The notes under the pieces were generated by a model. It worked only from the letters and a program-made list of their open reading frames with translations, searched no databases and was not told the origin of the DNA. The position numbers and the translations under genes were made by a program. Below, one piece after another: positions 1 through 9,800 of a stretch of 64,000 nt of DNA. Position 1 is the first letter of the stretch. Each line of letters starts with the position of its first letter. This DNA comes from Clostridium sp. MCC353 (GTDB lineage: Bacteria; Bacillota; Clostridia; Lachnospirales; Lachnospiraceae): the NCBI RefSeq assembly GCF_018785315.1, contig NZ_WQPN01000134.1:78810-142809 (forward strand). Direction: 5' to 3'.

Positions 1-33
1 GGTAAAAGAATAATTATAATTTCTATAATTTAC

Positions 34-80
34 GCGAAGCCGATGGGTTGCGGCTTCGCCCCCCTACCATTTTTGTTTTT
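34..80 (+). terminator. Hairpin with T-rich tail at the left edge
   Basis: A perfect 9-bp stem (GCGAAGCCG at 34-42, CGGCTTCGC at 51-59) with an 8-nt loop is followed by a C-run and then T-runs up to about 80. It looks like a terminator or attenuator after a gene that lies left of the window, 80 bp before the first pilin gene. The C-run between stem and T-tract makes its efficiency uncertain. Confidence 0.55.
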
Positions 81-160
81 CTGCAGGGCGCCGCTGTCCA
101 AGCGGTTTCCTTCAGAGAATCAAACGACTGCTATTCTCAACAATACAGGCAGGTGACCCA

Positions 161-616
161 ATGAATGCAAAAGCAGTGAATATGATACGCCAAAAAATAT
201 GTTCAAAACGCGGAATTTCCGCCATAGAAACGATCTGCATAGCAGTTTTTGCGATAATAGCGGCAGCAACCATAATCCTGTCCCTCCTCCACTACAGGGA
301 CTCCATGCGAACCGGCAGCGACAATCATCTGGTTCTCACTGCGGAGCGGGCAGCCATGCTCAATATGGCAGGAAGCGACTGTATTGTGAAAGACTGCAAT
401 GGAAAAGAGAGCTGTACCCACATAAAAGACGGATTGAGTACCGGGTATTTTGACCATAGATCCAATTCCATTGTGGGAGAACTGCCGAAGGGATATAATG
501 AGAGTACTGTTATGACCATACGGGAAAAACAATACGAAGGAAAAAAAGGCGCCATGGTAATCAAAGTGCAGTATGACGGCAGTCAAATCACTTTGTCATG
601 GGTGAAGGGAAAATAG
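161..616 (+). CDS. Small type IV prepilin-like protein
   Basis: A 151-residue protein with a class III signal: a basic leader ending in KRG (Gly18), cleavage expected before Ile19, and Glu23 at mature position +5, followed by a hydrophobic helix to about residue 44. These are the hallmarks of a type IV pilin or minor pilin processed by a prepilin peptidase, whose gene is next downstream. The globular part (about 45-151) has Cys pairs near residues 75-86 but matches no pilin subtype I recognise. The start is the ATG preceded by AGGTGA. It could be a minor pilin or a TadE-like accessory subunit; the major pilin seems less likely because of its small size. Confidence 0.7.
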   Translation: MNAKAVNMIRQKICSKRGISAIETICIAVFAIIAAATIILSLLHYRDSMRTGSDNHLVLTAERAAMLNMAGSDCIVKDCNGKESCTHIKDGLSTGYFDHRSNSIVGELPKGYNESTVMTIREKQYEGKKGAMVIKVQYDGSQITLSWVKGK

Positions 617-654
617 TGTGAAAAATAATCCTGAAGGCTTATCTTTCACACCCG

Positions 655-709
655 AATTTGTGTCGGAGCCACAAATTTGAATCGCAGCTGAGAATCTGAA
701 GTTCTCAGC
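655..709 (+). repeat. Two tandem 8-bp hairpins before pilD
   Basis: AATTTGTG (655-662) pairs with CACAAATT (670-677), and GCTGAGAA (687-694) pairs with TTCTCAGC (702-709), each around a 7-nt loop. Neither has a T-tract, so they look like RNA structure or processing signals in the pilus transcript rather than terminators. Confidence 0.5.
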
Positions 710-750
710 GCGTTCCTACGCCAAAAGCCGCTCCGGCATGGAGGATCAGA

Positions 751-1578
751 ATGCTTGATATAGATGGATGGTTAACCGCTTATTTGGCGGTGATGGCCGC
801 GGTGATAGGCGCGGTGGGCGGCAGTTTTGTTAACTGTCTCGCCTGGAGGACGGTTCATAAAGAAAAGATAACGCGCGGTTTGAGCCACTGCATCCGGTGC
901 GGCCACGTGCTGAGAGCCTGGGATTTGGTCCCTGTATTAAGCTGGGCGCTTCTTGGGGGAAAATGCAGGTATTGTAAAGAGAAGATTTCTCTGCGCTATC
1001 CGGCCGTCGAACTCTTCATGGCCTGCGTATCCCTGGCTGTTTTGTTCCGGTTCGATGTTTCCTTTCAATACCTATATTATATGGGATTTTCTTTTCTGCT
1101 TCTGGCGGAGGGGCTGGTGGATCTGGAAAGCTATGAGATACCCAACCGCTTTCAGGCGGCATCATTTTTGTGGTGGTGCCTTTTCCTTCCGTTTCATGCG
1201 GATCAAATGGTCCGGTATCTGGCAGACAGCCTGGCGGGCGGTTTTTTGATTGCAGGCGGCCTGCTTTGTATTTCCCTGGTGTTTGACCGCATGTTGGGAC
1301 GGGAATCCCTGGGCGGCGCGGATATAAAACTCTTTTTCATTACAGGCTTGTATCTTGGGTTTGCTGTGAATCTGCTCAACCTGATCCTGAGCTGTCTGCT
1401 GGGCCTGATACTGGCGGCGGTTTTAAAGGCGGCGTTTAAAAGGCGGGGGGAGAAAGGAACAGCGGCAGGACGCATAGCAGACGGCCTGATCCCTTTTGGC
1501 CCGGCCATCGGCCTTTCCTCCATCCTGTGTGTGCTGGTGGGAAGCCGGATAACGGGCTGGTATATAAGCCTTTTTTAA
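751..1578 (+). CDS. pilD: Prepilin peptidase (A24 family)
   Basis: A 275-residue membrane aspartyl protease that cleaves prepilin leaders and, in the full-length family, N-methylates the new N-terminus. The N-terminal domain has GSFVNCLAWR near residue 26 and the paired zinc-type cysteines Cys47/Cys50 and Cys72/Cys75. The catalytic aspartates are Asp124 (DLESYEIPN) and Asp191 (GGADIK). Several hydrophobic helices span the rest. The ATG is preceded by GGAGG. It lies between a prepilin and pilM and would process all six prepilins of this cluster. Confidence 0.95.
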   Translation: MLDIDGWLTAYLAVMAAVIGAVGGSFVNCLAWRTVHKEKITRGLSHCIRCGHVLRAWDLVPVLSWALLGGKCRYCKEKISLRYPAVELFMACVSLAVLFRFDVSFQYLYYMGFSFLLLAEGLVDLESYEIPNRFQAASFLWWCLFLPFHADQMVRYLADSLAGGFLIAGGLLCISLVFDRMLGRESLGGADIKLFFITGLYLGFAVNLLNLILSCLLGLILAAVLKAAFKRRGEKGTAAGRIADGLIPFGPAIGLSSILCVLVGSRITGWYISLF

Positions 1579-1604
1579 GAATAGCAGTGAAGGAAGATTG
1601 ATCT

Positions 1605-2618
1605 ATGATAAAAAGTATTTCCAAAAAATATACAGGGATCGAGATCGGTTCCAAACAGGTGAAAATGACCCAGTGCTGCAATAACTGCCTCTGCAGGGCG
1701 GCGATTGAACCGCTGCCGGATAACTATGTCAACAATGGAAAGATCGTTTCCATGGAGGCCATGAGCGGCTTTTTGAAAGATATGGCGAAAAAGTATAAGT
1801 TTTCAGATAAAAGCTGTGCCATCGTGCTGCCGGACAACATTGCGTTTGCGCGCAGGCTGACTATGCCGGCTATGAACGTTGATCATTTAAAATTAAACCT
1901 TCCCTATGAATTTCATGATTTCATCAACGATAGAAAGGAACGGTATGTATTTGATTACTGTGTCCTGGAAATGCAGTATGATGAAAACCGGAAACCCGTT
2001 GCCATGGATTTGATGGCGGCAGCGGCGCCTAAGGATGTGATCTCAGACTATGAAACCATGATACGGCAGGCCGGTTTTAAGCTGGAGATCGCGGCTCCGG
2101 AGGTATTTGCGTACTCAAACCTGATACGGGAGCATGAGGCTGTGGAAGAGATAAACGAACCCAGAGAATACGGTTTCGTGGATTTTGGGTATCATTCCAC
2201 CAAACTTCATATATTCACAAACCACCGGTTTGAGGTAACCCGTGAAATCGACTATGGATGCGCCCACCTGATTCAGACGGTTGCCGCCGTACAAAATGTG
2301 GATCAGCATATTGCCCAGTCCTATGTGATGGAAAATTATAAAGATATCTGGAATCTGGAAGACTGCAGGGATATTTATGAAGCGATCGGTGTTGAGATCA
2401 TGCGGGCTGTGAACTTTTACAGCTTTAATAATCCTGACAGCCGGCTGGACAGGGTATATTACTGCGGCGGCGGAGCTTTGATCACCCCGCTGACAGAAGC
2501 GGTTTCCGCCCACCTTTCTTTGGAAGTCAGGCCAGTATCGGAACTTTTTACGGTGCTGGGAAATATTCCAAGGGAAGCGTACATCAGCCCTGCGGCGGCG
2601 GGCATTACGTACCAATAG
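1605..2618 (+). CDS. pilM: PilM-like type IV pilus assembly protein
   Basis: A 337-residue cytoplasmic actin/FtsA-fold protein. The N-terminus carries a phosphate-1 type motif (TGIEIGSKQVKMTQ), a second nucleotide-binding stretch is GFVDFGYHSTKL near residue 190, and a glycine-rich YYCGGGALI lies near residue 285. PilM binds the N-terminal tail of PilN and links the inner-membrane platform to the cytoplasmic motor. It begins 26 bp after pilD and is followed directly by genes shaped like pilN and pilO, which supports the assignment. The ATG has GGAAG upstream. Confidence 0.88.
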   Translation: MIKSISKKYTGIEIGSKQVKMTQCCNNCLCRAAIEPLPDNYVNNGKIVSMEAMSGFLKDMAKKYKFSDKSCAIVLPDNIAFARRLTMPAMNVDHLKLNLPYEFHDFINDRKERYVFDYCVLEMQYDENRKPVAMDLMAAAAPKDVISDYETMIRQAGFKLEIAAPEVFAYSNLIREHEAVEEINEPREYGFVDFGYHSTKLHIFTNHRFEVTREIDYGCAHLIQTVAAVQNVDQHIAQSYVMENYKDIWNLEDCRDIYEAIGVEIMRAVNFYSFNNPDSRLDRVYYCGGGALITPLTEAVSAHLSLEVRPVSELFTVLGNIPREAYISPAAAGITYQ

Positions 2619-2647
2619 ACTGATAAAATGGGAGGAACATAAAGGGT

Positions 2648-3235
2648 ATGATAGGAATCAGGAAGAATGAATATCCTTCAAAAACGACGGTAAACCTGAT
2701 CATCCATGAAAAGACGATAAGCAGCCCCACCAGGGCAATCCCTGTATTCTGCGTCTTCCTGGCAGTTCTGGCGGTTTTTGTAAAGTTCGGCGTCATGATG
2801 CCTTTGGAGAGGATGTATGCCGCCCAGGCGTCATTGGAACAGGTTCAGTCGGAACTTGGCGGATATGTACAGTATAACAAGGATTATAATGAGGTGAGAG
2901 AGCGCTACAGCCGGTTTTTCAGTGATTATCTGGATGAGGACGAGGCGGTGCTTCAGGACAGGATGGAAGTGATGAACCTGTTTGAAACCTGTGTGATGAA
3001 CCAGGCCGATATTGAGAGCATCAGTATTCGTGGAAATGTATGCCGTATGGTGATCACAGAACTTCCTCTCTACCAGGTTTCCTCCATCGTGGCGGAGTTA
3101 GAAGCCAGTCCGCTGGTGCAGTATATTTCCGTTTCCACTGCCAGTACGGAAAAACGGGATGAGGATGAGGAAGTCCAGCCCCTGCAGAGCGTGTCCGCAG
3201 ATTTAACTATAACATTGACAGGAGGGAACCGGTAG
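2648..3235 (+). CDS. pilN: PilN-like type IV pilus assembly protein
   Basis: A 195-residue bitopic membrane protein: a cytoplasmic tail of about 30 residues containing the PilM-binding-like segment KTTVNLI, one membrane helix at about 33-52, an extracytoplasmic coiled region (about 55-95), and a small ferredoxin-like domain. PilN pairs with PilO to form the alignment ring. The assignment rests mainly on size, topology and gene order, because PilN sequences diverge strongly. The stop codon is directly adjacent to the next start codon. Confidence 0.8.
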   Translation: MIGIRKNEYPSKTTVNLIIHEKTISSPTRAIPVFCVFLAVLAVFVKFGVMMPLERMYAAQASLEQVQSELGGYVQYNKDYNEVRERYSRFFSDYLDEDEAVLQDRMEVMNLFETCVMNQADIESISIRGNVCRMVITELPLYQVSSIVAELEASPLVQYISVSTASTEKRDEDEEVQPLQSVSADLTITLTGGNR

Positions 3236-3865
3236 ATGCTGAATCGTAAATTCACGCTGCGTGAGACTATCCTGCTCATGTTCATGAGCGTTTTGTTTCT
3301 GGGGATTTTTTATTATCTGGTTGTGGCAGCTCCTGTAAAGGAGGAGATCGCCAGTTGTGTGAGCCAGCAGATTCCTGTGGAGGATGAACTGAGCGCCCAG
3401 CTTATGAGAGCCTCCAGGAAGAAAAAAATGCTGGACGAGATGGAGAATGCGGATCAGGTATCCCAAGGGGAAATAAAACCTTATAATAACCTGAAAGATG
3501 AGATGCGGGAACTGTACCAGGCGCTGGACGGAGCCATTTCATATGATCTCAGCTTTTCCGAGGCCAGGGTTTCCGGCACCATTGTTAGGCGGGATATTTC
3601 CATCGCCTTTCAGGCCGGATCCTATGAAACGGTGAGGAATATACTGGATAAGATGGCTGAGAGCCAGTTCCGCTGCATTATAAAGGATTTGGATCTCTCT
3701 GCCAGCTCCGGCAGGGGAAAATCAGGAGGAATGTCCAAATCAGAGACGATCAGCGCCAACGTGCTGATCACCTATTATGAAACCACTGTCGGCGCTTCTG
3801 ATACCAACGGCCTTGTATATGAAAAAGAGGCCGCGGCAGAAGGAACGGGAGCAGCCACAGAGTGA
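3236..3865 (+). CDS. pilO: PilO-like type IV pilus assembly protein
   Basis: A 209-residue protein with a short cytoplasmic N-terminus, one transmembrane helix (about 11-31), a coiled segment rich in Glu/Lys (about 40-95) and a C-terminal globular domain. This is the PilO layout, and it follows pilN with no spacing (strong GGAGGG upstream), so the two are probably translationally coupled. It would form the PilN-PilO complex at the cytoplasmic membrane. The last ~25 residues are Ala/Glu-rich and look disordered. Confidence 0.8.
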   Translation: MLNRKFTLRETILLMFMSVLFLGIFYYLVVAAPVKEEIASCVSQQIPVEDELSAQLMRASRKKKMLDEMENADQVSQGEIKPYNNLKDEMRELYQALDGAISYDLSFSEARVSGTIVRRDISIAFQAGSYETVRNILDKMAESQFRCIIKDLDLSASSGRGKSGGMSKSETISANVLITYYETTVGASDTNGLVYEKEAAAEGTGAATE

Positions 3866-3877
3866 CGGGTGTAGACC

Positions 3878-6800
3878 ATGAATAAATATTTTTGGCATAA
3901 GTTGAGAAGAAATCAGGGCTTTACTCTGACGGAACTGCTGATGGTTGTCGGGATTCTGGCAATTTTATCAGCGGTTTCTTTTCCTGCCGTCATTCATATG
4001 AGAAACTCTCTCAGACAGTCAGAACTGGATGAAAAAGCCAGGCAGATTTTCATTACAGCCCAGAACTGCCTGTCCGGCTTAAATCTAAACGGCATTGTGC
4101 TGGAGGTTCCGCCTGATGGAAATGACGGATCTGAGATGCCGGAAGATTGGATTCCCTCAGACTACAGCCCTTCTTATGGGTTGAAACCAGATACTTATGC
4201 CCTCTGCGATGGAGAGGCGGGCAGTTTTTCCTGGATGAATGACACCGCATTTTCTCCTGCCCTCGTAAGAGAGGATAAAGGCAGTTATGTGATCGAGTTT
4301 AACCGCCGTGCCAATGTGGTGTATGGGGTTTATTATTGGGAGAGGGAAGGGGCAGCCTTTCAAAAAGAAAGCCTGTTTTATTATCATGAGAATTTTAACG
4401 AGTATGACGGAAAACGTTTGAGAGGGCCTGAGAACAAGAAAAACCGCATGGTTCCGTCTGTTGGATATTATGGCGGTGAGGCTGCGGCGGCAATAGAGGA
4501 GCAGAAAGAGGTGGAATTCCAGGTATCCGTCTATAATGAAGAGAGGCTGGAGGCGTCCATATCCATGCCGTCTTCCATCTATCAGTCGGCCATCTTTGAT
4601 GTGGCCATTTCTTCGAAGACCGACAGCAGCAATGGAAACCGGTACAGTTTCCGTTTGCAAAATGGCGGGATTACTGCGGTGGAACCGGAAGATACCTTTC
4701 ATAACTCAGACATGATATGGAAAGCGCTTCCCGCTTCCGGAGGGGAGATGAGCGCATCCTATGTCCTCACCCTTGACAGTTTGGAGGAAGGGCTTCATTT
4801 TGCCGATCATTTTTCAGGAATAGCCGCAGGCGATGATCTTCATATCACCGTGACCGGTTATTGTTTGGGAAGTGATGCGGTTTATATACCCAAGACCAAA
4901 GCAGTGGAGATCAACAGCCTGTTTGCCGGGCTGAGAGGGAGCGACGGAAAGGGAGATGAGGTATGGGTGGAAAATGGCCGTCATCTCCAGAACCTTTCCT
5001 ACGAAGTATCAGGCTTTGGATATGGTACGGACGGTGCAGATGAATGGAAGTCAGAGTACCCGGTGGTCTGCGCGAAAGTGATGGAAGATATCGATTGGCT
5101 GGAACCGGTGTATAACGGCAGATCCTATGATGAAGTCTGTACGGCCAGGCGGGATTTCGGCGCGACTGGACAGATTCATTTTTACCCGATCAGCAACCAT
5201 AAAACAGATTTGCAGGCATTTATGGGAAATAACCATCAGATAAAGGGAATCCATGTGGCGCAGGGAGCTTCGGTTTCCTATCCTATGGGAAGTGCCAGCG
5301 GTTATGCCGGGATGTTCGGCTTTATGGAAGGGCGTCCGTCTGGTGATGGCCGGGATGTTCGGAAATACAATGTTATCCAGGACGTAATGCTTTTAAATCC
5401 CCATGTGGAGGCGGTGATTCCGGCAGGAAGCGTCTGGAACAGTTCTTATGCGGGAAGCCTGGCCGGATATCTGGATCAAATGGAGATTTTCAACTGCGGA
5501 GCCTTTGTAGACGGGGAAGCGGACGAAGATCTGTCCGATCTCTATGAGAGGACAGGGGTTGTCACTGATTTTGATTATGCCGGAGGCCTGATCGGCAAGT
5601 CACGGGATCTGACGGCCGGAAATTCTTTCGCGTCGGTGAAGGTGGCTGCAGGACAGACAGCCGGAGGCTTTATCGGAGCCCTGTCCGGCCGGAGTGAAAT
5701 TCTGACATGTTATTCCGGAGGGCATACGGTTTCAGGCGCTTATATGGCGGACCGGCCTAATGTGAAGGCGTCCGGTGCGGCCGGAGGGTTTGCCGGTGAA
5801 CTGGGAGGAAGCGGAAGGGTTGAAAAGACATTTTCGGCCTGCTCCGTGAGTTCACCGCAATGCGGGCCATTTGCCGGAAAATGGGTCTCAGGAGAACATG
5901 ATCTGCGGCTGGAGGCAACCTACGGGGCCGGAACCGCATTCGCCTCCGGCGGCAATGAGCCGGATATCACTGGCTGCGGCAGCGTGGAAGAGGCTTTGGC
6001 TCAGGGGGCACGTAAGGCTGAGAGGATCAATACCTCCCCTTATGATGAGATTTACCGAAAGGATGAAAATGCGGCGTTCCTATATCCGATCTGGCTGGAC
6101 ACTTACCGCGGAGACTGGGCCGGCAGTTCTTTTACCGGTCTGATATATTATGAAAAATATCAGGCCCGGGAAGAGGGCGGCGAGGAATTCGGCTTCTGGT
6201 ACCCGGATGCCGAAGGAAACGGAAGTTTGAGGGATGATCTGCCGGTAATCAGCGATGGATATGGGTATTTAAGCGATACAATCAGAACCGTAAAAGTATA
6301 TCCAAATGGTAAAATCCAGGATTCCGGCGGCGGAGCGGAAAGCGGGCCGCCTGACTGGAACGGCAGTGAAATCCGGCTTATTGGCGAGAATGTGCAGGTG
6401 GAAGGAAAAAACCAATACCTTTATGCGCTGCCGTGGATCCATATAAGCCACAGAAGTTATCAGGACTTTAACCAGCCCGGAGGCAGGAAGGATTCTTTCT
6501 ATGATACATTGGCGCTCACTGTGGACGGGGCGGCATTTACCGCGTATTATAATCCTCATTTTGCTAAAACCATAGTATTTACAGAGGAACAGACGAAAGA
6601 GAACCCGGGCGCAGCCATTGTCCGCACAGCGCGCCATCTCTATGAGCTGGGGTATGAAGCCGGCCGTGGAGATAAGAACAATACCGGCTATTGGAAACAG
6701 GGGTGGGACTATGTGCAGGAACGGGATGTGGATTATGAAACATATCGTGCCGGTGAGACGTACCCGGATGCGGAACATGTGCCGGAAAACCTGAACCAGG

Positions 6801-9800
6801 GCATGATAGGGAGAAGCAAAACCCAGGTTTTCAGCCAGTCTTATGACGGCGGCGGACACAAAATCAGCAATTTGGTTCTGACAGACGATTCTGTGGGGGC
6901 TGTGAACGGCATGGCGCTGTTTGGATTTACCGATGATAACACCAGTTTGAAGGACATGGTTTTGGACCGGATGCAGGTCAGAACCAGGAACCAGTTTACT
7001 GTGGCCGGACTTGTATACACAAATTGCGGCAGCATTAAGGATGTAGTACTGATAAGCCCTGACATAGATGCTTCCGGTTCCTATTTGAGCCGGGCGGCCG
7101 GGCTGGTATATGAAAATATCAGAAGCGCCAGCATTGAAAATTGTTATGTGATTCCTAAACAGCCGGATGTGGCAGGGGAGTATGAGGACGGTGATCCCCG
7201 GCAGTTCAGGCATATCTATGGGGATGACGGTAAAGCTGTTGCGAATAATTATACTAACGCCCGGATTCTGGCATCCGGCAATGCAGCCGGTTTTGTAGGC
7301 GAGAATTATGGCACGATAAAGAACTGTGCCGCCGTCGCCGCTGTGACTGCAACAGACAGTGAATATGGAGTGGCGGCCGGGTTTGTATGTACCAATGGAA
7401 GCGGTTCTTCCGGCCTGATTGAAAACTCTTATTCCAACTGCTATACTGCGGCAGCCAAAGCAGCCGGTTTTGTCTATATGACCCGTGAGCTGTCAAAGAT
7501 CAACGGCTGTTATGCGCTGCGCCGCGTTACGTCCACCAGTGCGGACGGCATTGCCGCCGGTTTTTCCGTCGATGACGCCGCAGGGACCATAAGCAATTGT
7601 TACGCTGCCGTGAGCTGCGGCTATTGCGGCAGTTACCAGGTACAGCCAAACGGGAATATCCTCTATCCGGACTGCCAATATGCCGGTACACAAGGGCACA
7701 GCGCGGAGTTTTATCCATTTTCGGAAAAACCGCAGACGAATTGCTATTATATGGACTGGACGGAGAACTATTCAGAAGAGGGCGCCGAAAAGAGAGGAAA
7801 CGCAAAGCCGCTTTCTTACGCGGAATTGAAAAAACAGGCCATACATGGTCTTGTATCAGCAGATCAAAACGGCGGGGATACGGTAACATTCAGCAGGATG
7901 CTGCCCGGCGTATATCCGTTTCCCAAGGCGGACGGGTTGGTGCAGTACGGTGACTGGCCAAATTATGAATACGTGGGGGCAGAACTCACCTACTTTGAAA
8001 TCTATAAAGAAGATGGAAATTATGCCGTAGGTTTCTATAATAAGGAGCTGGGGCTCGAATCACTTCAGGATGATAAACACATTTTTATGGATGGATATGG
8101 TTTGCTCTTTAACACCGAATATCTGGAAATGGACGGGGTCAATGTTAAGAACCTGATCCAGGGAAATTCATCATCCAATGAAAAGGCATATCTGTCATGG
8201 GAAGACTGGAATGGAAATGATAACACCACGGAGTACACTACAAATTATTTGAAGAGCGTATATAATTTAAGGGACAACAGCGGCAAAAAGATCGAAAGAG
8301 GGGTCTCCTATTATCAGGATATGGGAGGCAAAAAAACGGCGGTTGGAGTCGGAAGCGGCAGCGGATATCCGGACCAGCCCATTTCGTTAAGCGTCAACAA
8401 CCGTCCCGGCACTTATTATTTCCGCATTCTGCCGCCTGCGGCTGTGGTAACCAATGCCTATGTTCCCTCTGACAGCGTATACCAGCGCATATCCATCCAT
8501 GTGGAATCCAATTACTATGATGAGATGGGAGGCGTCAGTTCCGGGATTATTAAAAAGGACAGGGAATTTTATTACTGCCCACATTTCGCCAAATCCAGAA
8601 TCAGCACGGACGAACGGCCGGAAGATCCGGAACAGTTGTATATCCGTACAACCAGACAATTGTGCACTCTCAGCAGTGATAACCAGGTACAAAACAGCAG
8701 CGGAGAGGGGCTGCAGAATTACTATGAAAAATCATTTGTACAGGAATTGGACATTGATCTGGGGAGTGAAAATGACTACGCCTTTTATTATTCCGATACG
8801 GCGCCCTTAAATGAAGAGAGGGGGAGGAGCGGATACCGGTGGTTTAACAGCTCCATCGGATCTGAGAAAACGCAGTTCGGCGGCGTATATGACGGAGGCA
8901 GCCATGCAATAACAGGCCTGGGGGCATGGAAATCCCGGAGCGGGGTTTTAGAGACCGGAACCTTTAATAAAGTGGATGCCAATAGGGATGTTCCTCTGTT
9001 CGGTCATCTGAACGGAGCCCAAGTTAAAGATCTGACGATCAGGGGCGCGTCCATGGTCAGGAAAAATGAGGATTACCGAGGGGTATTCTGCCGCACAGCG
9101 TCAGGAAAAACGGAAATCGATCATGTTACACTAGATGAAGCCAGGCTGGAAATCCATGATTTGACAGCAGGAGCGGAAGCGTTCGGGCTATTGGCTGGAA
9201 CTCTTTCCGGTTCATCCATCAAGGACTGCATTGTAAATAACTCCGTGATAGAATGTCAGACAACACAGGTCAAATACATAGGCGGAGCGGTGGGCCGGCT
9301 GACCGGTGGGGGAACCATAGACGGACTGCATATGGACGATGTATCAGTCAAAGGCAGCAGGGCCACCCATCTGGGCGGAACCGTCGGATATATGGACAGC
9401 GGGAATGTGCAGGGAGTGAGCGTTACAGGAAAGGGCGCGGGAACCGCGGTCATGGAAGGGGACCGGGCTGTAGGAGGCCTTATCGGCCAGATCAACTCGG
9501 GAAACGGAGCGGTATCCGTTGGAAATATCAGCATGACGGGGACGATTACAGTGAGGCAGACCTCTGCCAGCCATAATACGAAGCTGTATGACGGAGCAGG
9601 TCTGGCAGCAGGTTTGTGCGAGATCGGCAATTATCCGGTATCCATCTCCGATCTGTGGGTTCAGGGGACGGAGGGTTCCATCCTGGTGGAAAATGCCGGA
9701 ACCAGCCAATACCATATCGGCGGATTTGTCCTTGGTTCCCTGTATAAATCTTCCGGAGACGGGGTTTTGTGTTCCATAAGCTTTGGAAATATGGGGATTC

